Shown in pieces: positions 36,486 through 46,830 of a stretch of DNA of 64,000 bases; within the stretch, counting starts at the first letter, position 1, and each line of letters begins with the position of its first letter. The DNA is from Clusia tigrina (taxonomy: Eukaryota > Arthropoda > Insecta > Diptera > Clusiidae). A program made the translations under genes and the position numbers. Where the stretch lies: positions 93,418,542-93,482,541 of the forward strand of contig OV050032.1 of the NCBI GenBank assembly GCA_920105625.2, in the 5' to 3' direction. The notes under the pieces are model-generated. The model ran no database searches. It was not told the DNA's origin and saw nothing but the letters and a program-made list of their open reading frames with translations.

Positions 36486-37269
36486 TGTAGGAAGTACCGT
36501 ATAGAAATTAGGGCCATTTGAAGTTTTATCAATATTTGATTTGGGACTCAAGGGTAGCATCGCTTTGAGCGATAGCTTAAATTGACAAGAGGCTCGAGTA
36601 CTTTACTGTTACAAAATTTCAAGGTTTTATGACGCTCCAGTAAAAAGTTACAAGCATTTGTATGTTGCAAACTTTGATAGGTGTAGGACGTATCGTATAG
36701 AAGCTAGGGCCATTTGAAGTTTTATCAGTGTTTGATTTGGGACTCAAGGATAGCATAGCTCTGAGCGACAGCTTAAATTGACAAGAGGCTCGAGTACTTT
36801 ACTGTTACAAAATTTCAAGGTTTTATGACGCTCCAGTAAAAAGTTACAAGCATTTGTATGTTGCAAACTTTGATAGGTGTAGGACGTACCGTATAGAAGC
36901 TAGGGCCATTTGAAGTTTTATCAGTTTTTGATTTGGGACTCAAGGATAGCATAGCTCTGAGCGATAACTTAAATTGACAAGATTCTCGAGTACTTTATTG
37001 TTACAAAATTTCAAGGTTTTATGACGCTCCAGTAAAAAGTTACTAGCATTTGTATGTTGCAAACTTTGATAGGTGTAGGACGTACCGTATAGATGTTAGG
37101 GCCATTTGAAGTTTTATCAGTATTCGATTTGGGACTCAAGGGTAGCATAGCTTTGAGCGATAGTTTAAATTGACAAGAGGCTCGAGTACTTTATTGTTAC
37201 AAAATTTCAAGGTTTTATAACGCTCTAGTAAAAATTTACAGGCATTTGTATGTTGCAAACTTTGATAGG

Positions 37270-37458
37270 TGTAGGACGTACCGTATAGAAGTTAGGGCCA
37301 TTTGAAGTTTTATCAGTGTTTGATTTGGGAATCAAGGGTAGCATAGCGATAGCTTAAATTCACAAGAGGCTCGGGTACTTTATTGTTACAAAATTTCAAG
37401 GTTTTATGACGCTCCAGTAAAAAGTTACAAGCATTTGTATGTTGCAAACTTTGATAGG
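37270..37458 (+). repeat. 189-bp monomer 3
   Basis: Same deletion with GGGAATCAAGG and GGCTCGGGTAC, but it is followed by the ordinary GATAGGTGTAGGACGCACC. It is the only member not followed by the GATATG variant. Confidence 0.92.
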
Positions 37459-37850
37459 TGTAGGACGCACCGTATAGAAATTATTGCGATTTGAAGTTTT
37501 ATCAGTGTTTGATTTGGGACTCTAGGGTAGCATAGCTTTGACCGATAGCTTAAATTGAGAAGAGGCTCGAGTACTTTATTGTTACAAAATTTCAAGATTT
37601 TATGACGCTCCAGTAAAAAGCTACAAGCATTTGTATGTTGCAAACTTATATAGGTGCAGGACGTACCGTATACAAGTTAGGGCCATTTAAAGTTTTTTCA
37701 GTGTTTGATTTGGGACTCAAGGGAAGCATAGCTTTGAGCGATAGCTTAAATTGACAAGAGGCTCGAGCACTTTATTGTTACAATATTTCAAGGTCTTATG
37801 ACGCTCCAGTAAAATGTTACAAGCATTTGTATGTTGCAAACATTGATAGG

Positions 37851-38039
37851 TGTAGGACGTAACGTATAGAAGTTAGGACCATTTGAAGTTTTATCAGTGT
37901 TTGATTTGGGACTCAAGGGTAGGATAGCGATAGCTTAAATTGACAAGAGGCTCGAGTACTTTATTGTTACAAAATTTCAAGGTTTTATGACGCTCCAGGA
38001 AAAAGTTACAAGCAATTGTATGCTGCAAACTTTGATATG
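37851..38039 (+). repeat. 189-bp monomer 4
   Basis: Begins GGACGTAACGTATAGAAG with TTAGGACC; the deletion reads AGGATAGCGATAGC. Ends CAATTGTATGCTGC, then GATATG. Confidence 0.92.
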
Positions 38040-38640
38040 TGTAGAAAGTACCGTATAGTAGTTAGGGCCATTTGAAGTTTTATCAGTGTTTGATTTGGGG
38101 CTCAAGGGTAGCATAGCTTTGAGCGATAGCTTAAATTGACAAGTGGCTCGAGTACTTTATTGTTACAAAATTTCAAGGTTTTATGACGCTCCAGTAAAAA
38201 GTTACAAGCATTTGTAAGTTGCAAACTTTGATAGGTGTAGGACGTACCGTATAGAAGTTAGGGCCATTTGAAGTTTTATCAGTGTTTGATTTGGGTCTCA
38301 AGGGTAGCATAGCTTTGAGCGATAGCCTAAATTGACAAGAGGCTCGAGTACTTTATTGTTACAAAATTTCAAGGTTTTATGACGCTCCAGTAAAAAGTTA
38401 CAAGCATTTGTATGTTGCAAACTTTGATAGGTGTAGGACGTACCGTATAGAAGTTAGGGCCATTTGAAGTTTTATCAGTGTTTGATTTGGGACTCAAGGG
38501 TAGCATAGCCTGGAGCGATAACTTAAATTGACAAGATGCTCGAATACTTTATTGTTACAAAATTTCAAGGTTTTATGACGCTCCAGTAAAAAGTTACAAG
38601 CATTTGTATGTTGCAAACTTTGATAGGTGTAGGACGTACC
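38011..38640 (+). repeat. Local duplication set, copy 1 (about 630 bp)
   Basis: Begins AGCAATTGTATGCTGC with TGTAGAAAGTACC, then a monomer ending TTTGTAAGTTGC, a GGGTCTCAAGG monomer and a monomer with AGCCTGGAGCGATAAC. The same series recurs at 39767 (offset 1756) and, shortened by one monomer, at 40936 (offset 1169 from the second, equal to six monomers minus 7 bp). Confidence 0.8.
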
Positions 38641-39018
38641 GTAAAGAAGTTAGGGGCGTTTGAAGTTTTATCAGTGTTTGATTTGGGACTCAAGGGTAGC
38701 ATAGCTTTGAGCGATAGCTTAAATTGACAAGAGGCTCGAGTACTTTATTGTTACAAAATTTCAAGGTTTTATGACGCTGCAGTAAAAAGTTACAAGCATT
38801 TGTATGTTGCAAACTTTGATAGTTTCAGGACGTACCGTATACAAGTTAGGGCCATTTGAAGTTTTTTCAGTGTTTGATTTGGGACTAAGGTAAGCATAGC
38901 TTTGAGCGACAGCTTAAATTGACAAGAGGCTCGAGTACTTTATTGTTACAATATTTCAAGGTCTTATGACGCTCCAGTAAAATATTACAAGCATTTGTAT
39001 GTTGCAAACTTTGATAGG

Positions 39019-39207
39019 TGTAGGACGTAACGTATAGAAGTTACGACCATTTGAAGTTTTATCAGTGTTTGATTTGGGACTCAAGGGTAGCATAGCGATA
39101 GCTTAAATTGACAAGAGGCTCGAGGACTTTATTGTTACAAAATTTCAAGGTTTTATGACGCTCCAGGAAAAAGTTACAAGCATTTGTATGTTGCAAACTT
39201 TGATATG
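39019..39207 (+). repeat. 189-bp monomer 5
   Basis: GGACGTAACG start, TTACGACC and CTCGAGGAC; followed by GATATGTGTAGGAAGTACC. Confidence 0.92.
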
Positions 39208-39766
39208 TGTAGGAAGTACCGTATAGTAGTTAGGGCCATTTGAAGTTTTATCAGTGTTTGATTTGGGACTCAAGGGTAGCATAGCTTTGAGCGATAGCTT
39301 AAATTGACAAGAGGCTCGAGTACTTTATTGTTACAAAATTTCAAGGTTTTATGACGCTCCAGTAAAAAGTTACAAGCATTTGTAAGTTGCAAACTTTGAT
39401 AGGTGTAGGACGTACCGTATAGAAGTTAGGGCCATTTGAAGTTTTATCAGTGTTTGATTTGGGTCTCAAGGGTAGCATAGCTTTGAGCGATAGCCTAAAT
39501 TGACAAGAGGCTCGAGTACTTTATTGTTACAAAATTTCAAGGTTTTATGACGCTCCAGTAAAAAGTTACAAGCATTTGTATGTTGCAAACTTTGATAGGT
39601 GTAGGACGTACCGTATAGAAGTTAGGGCCATTTGAAGTTTTATCAGTGTTTGATTTGGGACTCAAGGGTAGCATAGCTTTGAGCGATAGCCTAAATTGAC
39701 AAGAGGCTCGAGTACTTTATTGTTACAAAATTTCAAGGTTTTATGACGCTCCAGGAAAAAGTTACA

Positions 39767-40396
39767 AGCAATTGTATGCTGCAAACTTTGATATGTGTAG
39801 AAAGTACCGTATAGTAGTTAGGGCCATTTGAAGATTTATCAGTGTTTGATTTGGGGCTCAAGGGTAGCATAGCTTTGAGCGATAGCTTAAATTGACAAGA
39901 GGCTCGAGTACTTTATTGTTACAAAATTTCAAGGTTTTATGACGCTCCAGTAAAAAGTTACAAGCATTTGTAAGTTGCAAACTTTGATCGGTGTAGGACG
40001 TACCGTATAGAAGTTAGGGCCATTTGAAGTTTTATCAGTGTTTGATTTGGGTCTCAAGGGTAGCATAGCTTTGAGCGATAGCCTAAATTGACAAGAGGCT
40101 CGAGTACTTTATTGTTCCAAAATTTCAAGGTTTTATGACGCTCCAGTAAAAAGTTACAAGCATTTGTATGTTGCAAACTTTGATAGGTGTAGGACGTACC
40201 GTATAGAAGTTAGGGCCATTTGAAGTTTTATCAGTGTTTGATTTGGGACTCAAGGGTAGCATAGCCTGGAGCGATAACTTAAATTGACAAGATGCTCGAA
40301 TACTTTATTGTTACAAAATTTCAAGGTTTTATGACGCTCCAGTAAAAAGTTACAAGAATTTGTATGTTGCAAACTTTGATAGGTGTAGGACGTACC
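39767..40396 (+). repeat. Local duplication set, copy 2
   Basis: Same marker series as at 38011, including AGCCTGGAGCGATAAC near 40260. A private AAGATTTATCAG near 39831 is shared with the third copy. Confidence 0.8.
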
Positions 40397-40775
40397 GTAT
40401 AGAAGTTAGGGCCATATGAAGTTTTATCAGTGTTTGATTTGGGACTCAAGGGTAGCATAGTTTTGAGCGATAGCTTAAATTGACAAGAGGCTCGAGTACT
40501 TTATTGTTACAAAATTTCAAGGTTTTATGACGCTGCAGTAAAAAGTTACAAGCATTTGTATGTTGCAAACTTTGATAGGTGCAGGACGTACCGTATACAA
40601 GTTAGGGCCATTTGAAGTTTTTTCAGTGTTTGATTTGGGACTCAAGGGAAGCATAGCTTTGAGCGATAGCTTAAATTGACAAGAGGCTCGAGTACTTTAT
40701 TGTTACAATATTTCAAGGTCTTATGACGCTCCAGTAAAATGTTACAAGCATTTGTATGTTGCAAACTTTGATAGG

Positions 40776-40964
40776 TGTAGGACGTAACGTATAGAAGTTA
40801 GGACCATTTGAAGTTTTATCAGTGTTTGATTTGGGACTCAAGGGTAGCATAGCGATAGCTTAAATTGACAAGAGGCTCGAGTACTTTATTGTTACAAAAT
40901 TTCAAGGTTTTATGACGCTCCAGGAAAAAGTTACAAGCAATTGTATGCTGCAAACTTTGATATG
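40776..40964 (+). repeat. 189-bp monomer 6
   Basis: GGACGTAACG start and CAATTGTATGCTGC end, like member 4; followed by GATATGTGTAGAAAG. Confidence 0.92.
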
Positions 40965-41368
40965 TGTAGAAAGTACCGTATAGTAGTTAGGGCCATTTGA
41001 AGATTTATCAGTGTTTGATTTGGGGCTCAAGGGTAGCATAGCTTTGAGCGATAGCTTAAATTGACAAGAGGCTCGAGTACTTTATTGTTACAAAATTTCA
41101 AGGTTTTATGACGCTCCAGTAAAAAGTTACAAGCATTTGTAAGTTGCAAACTTTGATAGGTGTAGGACGTACCGTATAGAAGTTAGGGCCATTTGAAGTT
41201 TTATCAGTGTTTGATTTGGGTCTCAAGGGTAGCATAGCTTTGAGCGATAGCCTAAATTGACAAGAGGCTCGAGTACTTTATTGTTACAAAATTTCAAGGT
41301 TTTATGACGCTCCAGTAAAAAGTTACAAGCATTTGTATGTTGCAAACTTTGATAGGTGTAGGACGTAC
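40936..41368 (+). repeat. Local duplication set, copy 3 (one monomer shorter)
   Basis: Repeats AGCAATTGTATGCTGC, AAGATTTATCAG and the GGGTCTCAAGG monomer, then jumps directly to TAAAGAAGTTAGGGGCG (41371), a marker that in copy 1 comes one monomer later (38642). Confidence 0.78.
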
Positions 41369-41747
41369 CGTAAAGAAGTTAGGGGCGTTTGAACTTTTAT
41401 CAGTGTTTGATTTGGGACTCAAGGGTAGCATATCTTTGAGCGATAGCTTAAATTGACAAGAGGCTCGAGTACTTTATTGTTACAAAATTTCAAGGTTTTA
41501 TGACGCTGCAGTAAAAAGTTACAAGCATTTGTATGTTGCAAACTTTGATAGGTTCAGGACGTACCGTATACAAGTTAGGGCCATTTGAAGTTTTTTCAGT
41601 GTTTGATTTGGGACTAAGGGAAGCATAGCTTTGAGCGACAGCTTAAATTGACAAGAGGCTCGAGTACTTTATTGTTACAATATTTCAAGGTCTTATGACG
41701 CTCCAGTAAAATATTACAAGCATTTGTATGTTGCAAACTTTGATAGG

Positions 41748-41936
41748 TGTAGGACGTAACGTATAGAAGTTAGGACCATTTGAAGTTTTATCAGTGTTTG
41801 ATTTGGGACTCAAGGGTAGCATAGCGATAGCTTAAATTGACAAGAGGCTCGAGTACTTTATTGTTACAAAATTTCAAGGTTTTATGACGCTCCAGGAAAA
41901 AGTTACAAGCATTTGTATGTTGCAAACTTTGATATG
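41748..41936 (+). repeat. 189-bp monomer 7
   Basis: GGACGTAACG start and CTCCAGGAAAAAG; followed by GATATGTGTAGGAAG. Closest to member 5. Confidence 0.92.
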
Positions 41937-42328
41937 TGTAGGAAGTACCGTATAGTAGTTAGGGCCATTTGAAGTTTTATCAGTGTTTGATTTGGGACTC
42001 AAGGGTAGCATAGCTTTGAGCGATAGCTTAAATTGACAAGAGGCTCGAGTACTTTATTGTTACAAAATTTCAAGGTTTTATGACGCTCCAGTAAAAAGTT
42101 ACAAGCATTTGTAAGTTGCAAACTTTGATAGGTGTAGGACGTACCGTATAGAAGTTAGGGCCATTTGAAGTTTTATCAGTGTTTGATTTGGGTATCAAGG
42201 GTAGCATAGCTTTGAGCGATAGCTTAAATTGACAAGAGGCTCGAGTACTTTATTGTTACAAAATTTCAAGGTTTTATGACGCTCCAGTAAAATATTACAA
42301 GCATTTGTATGTTGCAAACTTTGATAGG

Positions 42329-42517
42329 TGTAGGACGTAACGTATAGAAGTTAGAACCATTTGAAGTTTTATCAGTGTTTTATTTGGGACTCAAGGGTAG
42401 CATAGCGATAACTTAAATTGACAAGAGGCTCGAGTACTTTATTGTTACAAAATTTCAAGGTTTTATGACGCTCCAGTAAAAAGTTACAAGCATTTGTATG
42501 TTGCAAACTTTGATATG
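42329..42517 (+). repeat. 189-bp monomer 8
   Basis: GGACGTAACG start, TTAGAACC and GCGATAACTTAAATTG; followed by GATATGTGTAGGAAG. Confidence 0.92.
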
Positions 42518-43105
42518 TGTAGGAAGTACCGTATAGAAGTTAGGGCCATTTGAAGTTTTATCAGTGTTTGATATGGGACTCAAGGGTAGCATAGCTTTGA
42601 GCGATAGCTTAAATTGACAAGAGGCTCGAGTACTTTATTGTTACAAAATTTCAAGGTTTTATTACGCTCCAGTAAAAATTTACAAGCATTTGTATGTTGC
42701 AAACTTTGATAGGTGTAGGACGTACCGTATAGAAGTTAGGGCCATTTGAAGCTTTGTCAGTGTTTGATTTGGGACTCAAGGGTAGCATCGCTTTGAGCGA
42801 TAGCTTAAATTGACAAGAGGCTCGAGTACTCTATTGTTACAAAATTTCAAGGTTTTATGACGCTGCAGTAAAAAGTTACAAGCATTTGTATGTTGCAAAC
42901 TTTGATAGGTGTAGGACGTACCGTATAGAAGTTAGGGCCATTTGAAGTTTTATCAGTGTTTCATTTGGGTCTCAAGGGTAGCATAGCTTTGAGCGATAGC
43001 CTAAATTGACAAGAGGCTCGAGTACTTTATTGTTACACAATTTCAAGGTTTTATGACGCTCCAGTAAAAAGTTACAAGCATTTGTATGTTGCAAACTTTG
43101 ATAGG

Positions 43106-43294
43106 TGTAGGACGTAACATATAGAAGTTAGAACCATTTGAAGTTTTATCAGTGTTTGATTTGGGACTCAAGGGTAGCATAGCGATAGCTTAAATTGACA
43201 AGAGGCTCGAGTACTTTATTGTTACAAAATTTCAAGGTTTTATGACGCTGCAGTAAAAAGTTACAAGCATTTGTATGTTGCAAACTTTGATATG
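43106..43294 (+). repeat. 189-bp monomer 9
   Basis: GGACGTAACATATAGAAG start and TTAGAACC; followed by GATATGTGTAGGAAG. The last member before the inversion. Confidence 0.92.
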
Positions 43295-45038
43295 TGTAGG
43301 AAGTACCGTATAGAAGTTAGGGCCATTTGAAGTTTTTTCAGTGTTTGATTTGGGACTCAAGGGAAGCATAGCTTTGAGCGATAGCTTAAATTGACAAGAG
43401 GCTCGAGTACTTTATTGTTACAAAATTTGAAGGTTTTATGACGCTCCAGTAAAAATTTACAAGCATTTGTATGTTGCAAACTTTGATAGGTGTAGGACGT
43501 ACCGTATAGAAGTTAGGGCCATTTGAAGCTTTAACAGTGTTTGATTTGGGACTCAAGGGTAGCATCGCTTTGAGCGATAGCTTAAATTGACAAGAGGCTC
43601 GAGTACTCTATTGTTACAAAATTTCAAGGTTTTATGACGCTGCAGTAAAAAGTTACAAGCATTTGTATGTTGCAAACTTTGATAGGTGTAGGACGTACCG
43701 TATAGAAGTTAAGGCCATTTGAAGTTTTATCAGTGATTGATATGGAACTCAAGGGTATCATAACTTTGAGCGATAGCTTAAATTGACAAGAGGCTCGGGC
43801 ACTTTATTGCTACAAAATTTCAAAGGTTTGATGACGGTCCAGTAAAAAGTTACAAGCATTTGTATGTTGCAAACTTTGATAGGTATAGGACGTACCGTAT
43901 AGAAGCTAGGGCCATTTGAAGTTTTATCAGTGTTTGATTTGGGACTCAAGTGTAGCATAGCTTTGAGCGATAGCTTAAATTGACAAGAGGCTCGAGTACT
44001 TTATTGCTAAAAAATTTCAAGGTTTTATGACGCTCCAGTAAAAAGTTACAAGCATTTGTATGTTGCAAACTTTGATAGGTGTAGGACGTACCATATAGAA
44101 GTTAGGGACATTTGAAGCTTTATCAGTGTTTGATTTGGGACTCAAGGGTAGCATAGCTTTGAGCGATAGCTTAAATTGACAAGAGGCTCGAGTACTTTAT
44201 TGTTACAAAATTTCAAGGTTTTATGACGCTCCAGTAAAAAGTTACAAGCATTTGTAAGTTGCAAACTTTGATAGGTGTAGGACGTACCGTATAGAAGTTA
44301 GGGCCATTTGAAGTTTTTCAGTGTTTGATTTGGGTCTCAAGGGTAGCATAGCTTTGAGCGATAGCTTAAATTGACAAGAGGCTCGAGTACTTTATTGCTA
44401 CAAAATTTCAAGGTTTTATGACGCTCCAGTAAAAAGTTACAAGCATTTGTATGTTGCTAACTTTGATAGGTGTAGGACGTACCGTATAAAAGTTAGGGCC
44501 ATTTGAAGTTTTATCAGTGTTTGATTTGGGACTCAAGGGTAGCATAGCTTTGAGCGATAGCTTAAATTGACAAGAGGCTCGAGTACTTTATTGTTACAAA
44601 ATTTCAAGGTTTTATGACGCTCCAGTAAAAAGGTAGACGCATTTGTATGTTGCAAACTTTGATAGGTATAGGACGTACCGTATAGAAGTTAGGGGCATTT
44701 GAAGTTTTATCAGTGTTGGTTTGGGACTCAAGGGTAGCATAGCTTTGAGCGATGGCTTACATTGACAAGAGGCTCGAGTACTTTATTGTTACAAAATTTC
44801 AAGATTTTATGACGCTCCAGTAAAAAGTTACAAGCATTTGTATGTTGCAAACTTTGATAGGTGTAGGACGTACCGTATAGAAGTTAGGGCCATTTGAAGT
44901 TTTATCAGCGTTTGATTTGGGACTCAAGGGTAGCATAGCTTTGAGCGATAGCTTAAATTGACAAGAGTCTCGAGTACTTTATTGTTACAAAATTTCAAGG
45001 TTTTATGACGCTCCAATATAAAGTTACAAGCATTTGTA

Positions 45039-45209
45039 TGTTGCAAACTTTGATAGGTGTAGGACGTACCGTATAGAAGTTAGGGCCATTTGAAGTTTTA
45101 TCAGTGTTCAAAACTATGCTACCCTAGAATCCCAAATCTAACACTGATAAAACTTCAAACGCCCCTAACTTCTTTACGGTACTTCCTACACCTATCAAAG
45201 TTGGCAACA
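45039..45209. other. Orientation switch with an inverted repeat at the join
   Basis: Forward sequence ends in TTTTATCAGTGTT at 45108, and reverse-oriented sequence begins CAAAACTATGCTACCC at 45109. Monomer position 51 is therefore joined to position 82 of an inverted monomer, with at most a 1-bp T shared. Bases 45039-45108 and 45140-45209 are inverted copies: the first 20 bp nearest the centre pair perfectly, and I count 5 mismatches over 70 bp. The 31-bp spacer is 45109-45139. No foreign DNA sits at the join. This is one breakpoint of an inversion or a fold-back join; a mis-assembly cannot be excluded from sequence alone. Confidence 0.9.
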
Positions 45210-45294
45210 GCCATCGCTCAAAGCTATGCTACCCTAGAGTCTCAAATCAAACACTGATAAAACTTCAAATGGCCCTAACTTCTTTACGGTACAT
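45185..45294 (-). repeat. 110-bp monomer remnant (86-bp deletion) next to the join
   Basis: GTTGGCAACA runs directly into GCCATCGCTC, so the segment from ATTCAAATGC to AATTTAA is gone. The distance between successive CCTACACC marks is 110 instead of 196 bp. The join shows about 1 bp of shared sequence. It lies only about 100 bp from the orientation switch. Confidence 0.9.
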
Positions 45295-46274
45295 CCTACA
45301 CCTATCAAAGTTGGCAACATTCAAATGCTTGTAACTTTTTACTGGAGCGTCATAAAATCTTGAAGTTTTGTAACAATAAAGTTCTCGAACCTCTTGTCAA
45401 TTTAAGCCATCGCTCAAAGCTATGCTACCCTTGAGTATCAAATCAAACACTGATAAACTTTCAAATGGCCCTAATTACTATACGGTACATCCTACACCTA
45501 TCAAAGTTTGCAACATACAAATGCTTGTATCTTTTAACTGGAGCGTCATAAAACCTTGAATTTTTGTAACAATAAAGTACTCGAGCATATTGTCAATTTA
45601 AGTTATCGCTCAAAGCTATGCTACCCTAGAGTCCCAAATCAAATACTGATAAAACTTCAAACGCCCCTAACTTCTCTACGGTACGTCCTACACCTATCAA
45701 AGTTTGCAACATACAAATGCTTGTAGCTTTTTACTGGAGCGTCATAAAACCTTGAAGTTTTGTAACAATAAAGTACTCGAGCACCTTGTCAATTTAAGCC
45801 ATCGCTCAAAGCTATGCTACCCTTGAGTCCCAAAGCAAACACTGATAAAACTTCAAATGGCCCTAACTTCTATACGGTACGTCCTACACCTATCAAAGCT
45901 TGCAACATACAAATGCTTGTAACTTTTTACTGGAGCGTCATAAAACGTTGAAATTTTGTAACAATGAAGTACTCGAGCCTCTTGTCAATTTAAGCCATCG
46001 CTCAAAGCTATGCTACCCTAGAGTTTCAAATCAAACACTGATAAAACTTCAAATGGCCCTAACTTCTTTACGGTACATCCTACACCTATCAAAGTTGGCA
46101 ACATTCAAATGCTTGTAACTTTTTACTGGAGCGTCATAAAATCTTGAAGTTTTGTAACAATAAAGTTCTCGAACCTCTTGTCAATTTAAGCCATCGCTCA
46201 AAGCTATGCTACCCTTGAGTCCCAAATCAAACACTGATAAACTTTCAAATGGCCCTAATTACTATACGGTACAT

Positions 46275-46830
46275 CCTACACCTATCAAAGTTTGCAACAT
46301 ACAAATGCTTGTATCTTTTAACTGGAGCGTCATAAAACCTTGAATTTTTGTAACAATAAAGTACACGAGCATATTGTCAATTTAAGTTATCGCTCAAAGC
46401 TATGCTACCCTAGAGTCCCAAATCAAATACTGATAAAACTTCAAACGCCCCTAACTTCTCTACGGTACGTCCTACACCTATCAAAGTTTGCAACATACAA
46501 ATGCTTGTAACTTTTTACTGGAGCGTCATAAAACCTTGAAGTTTTGTAACAATAAAGTACTCGAGCACCTTGTCAATTTAAGTTATCGCTCAAAACTATG
46601 CTACCCTAGAGTCCCAAATCTAACACTGATAAAACTTCAAACGCCCCTAACTTCTTTACGGTACGTCCTACACCTATCAAAGTTTGCAACATACAAATGC
46701 TTGTAACTTTTTACTGGAGCGTCATAAAACCTTGAAATTTTGTAACAATGAAGTGCTTGAGCCTCTTGTCAATTTAACTTATCGCTCAAAACTATGCTAC
46801 CCTAGAGTCCCAAATCAAACACTGATAAAA
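46275..46830 (-). repeat. Duplicate segment, partner of 49215-49771
   Basis: Carries GTATCTTTTAACTGG, CTTCTCTACGG, CACCTTGTCAATTTAAG and AATCTAACACTG in order, as at 49215 onward. The offset is 2940-2941 bp (15 monomers, plus the single inserted base at 49285). Confidence 0.75.

Larger units (their letters stand above)
1..45108 (+). repeat. 196-bp satellite array, forward-oriented arm
   Basis: About 225 head-to-tail monomers, recognised by the recurring TGTAGGACGTACCGTATAGA box, which falls at 1, 197, 393, 589, 785, 981, 1177 and onward. Most monomers are exactly 196 bp. Length variants are 195 bp (one base lost in an A or T run), 256 bp (internal 60-bp duplication, 18 copies), 189 bp (7-bp deletion, 9 copies) and one 157-bp monomer. 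The array runs off the left edge, so its true start is unseen. No other sequence class interrupts it. Tandem structure and unit length are seen directly; a centromeric or heterochromatic location is inferred. Confidence 0.98.
33818..45108 (+). repeat. Heterogeneous monomer zone before the inversion
   Basis: About 58 monomers without the A-F cassettes and without 256-bp units. Length noise is higher than elsewhere: nine 189-bp monomers and scattered losses of 1-3 bases (TTAGATTTTGACTC near 34198, GACTAAGGTAAGC near 38884, GTTGGTTTGGG near 44716, AAGTTTTTCAG near 44311). Shared variants mark short local duplications (TGCAGTAAAAAG, GGGTCTCAAGG, GATATGTGTAGG, TTTTTTCAGTG). The zone looks older, or less often homogenised, than its neighbours. 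Confidence 0.85.

Noticed and set aside
45039..45209. Transcription terminator hairpin at the inversion
   Set aside because: The inverted repeat is fully explained by two oppositely oriented monomers, and no gene lies upstream.
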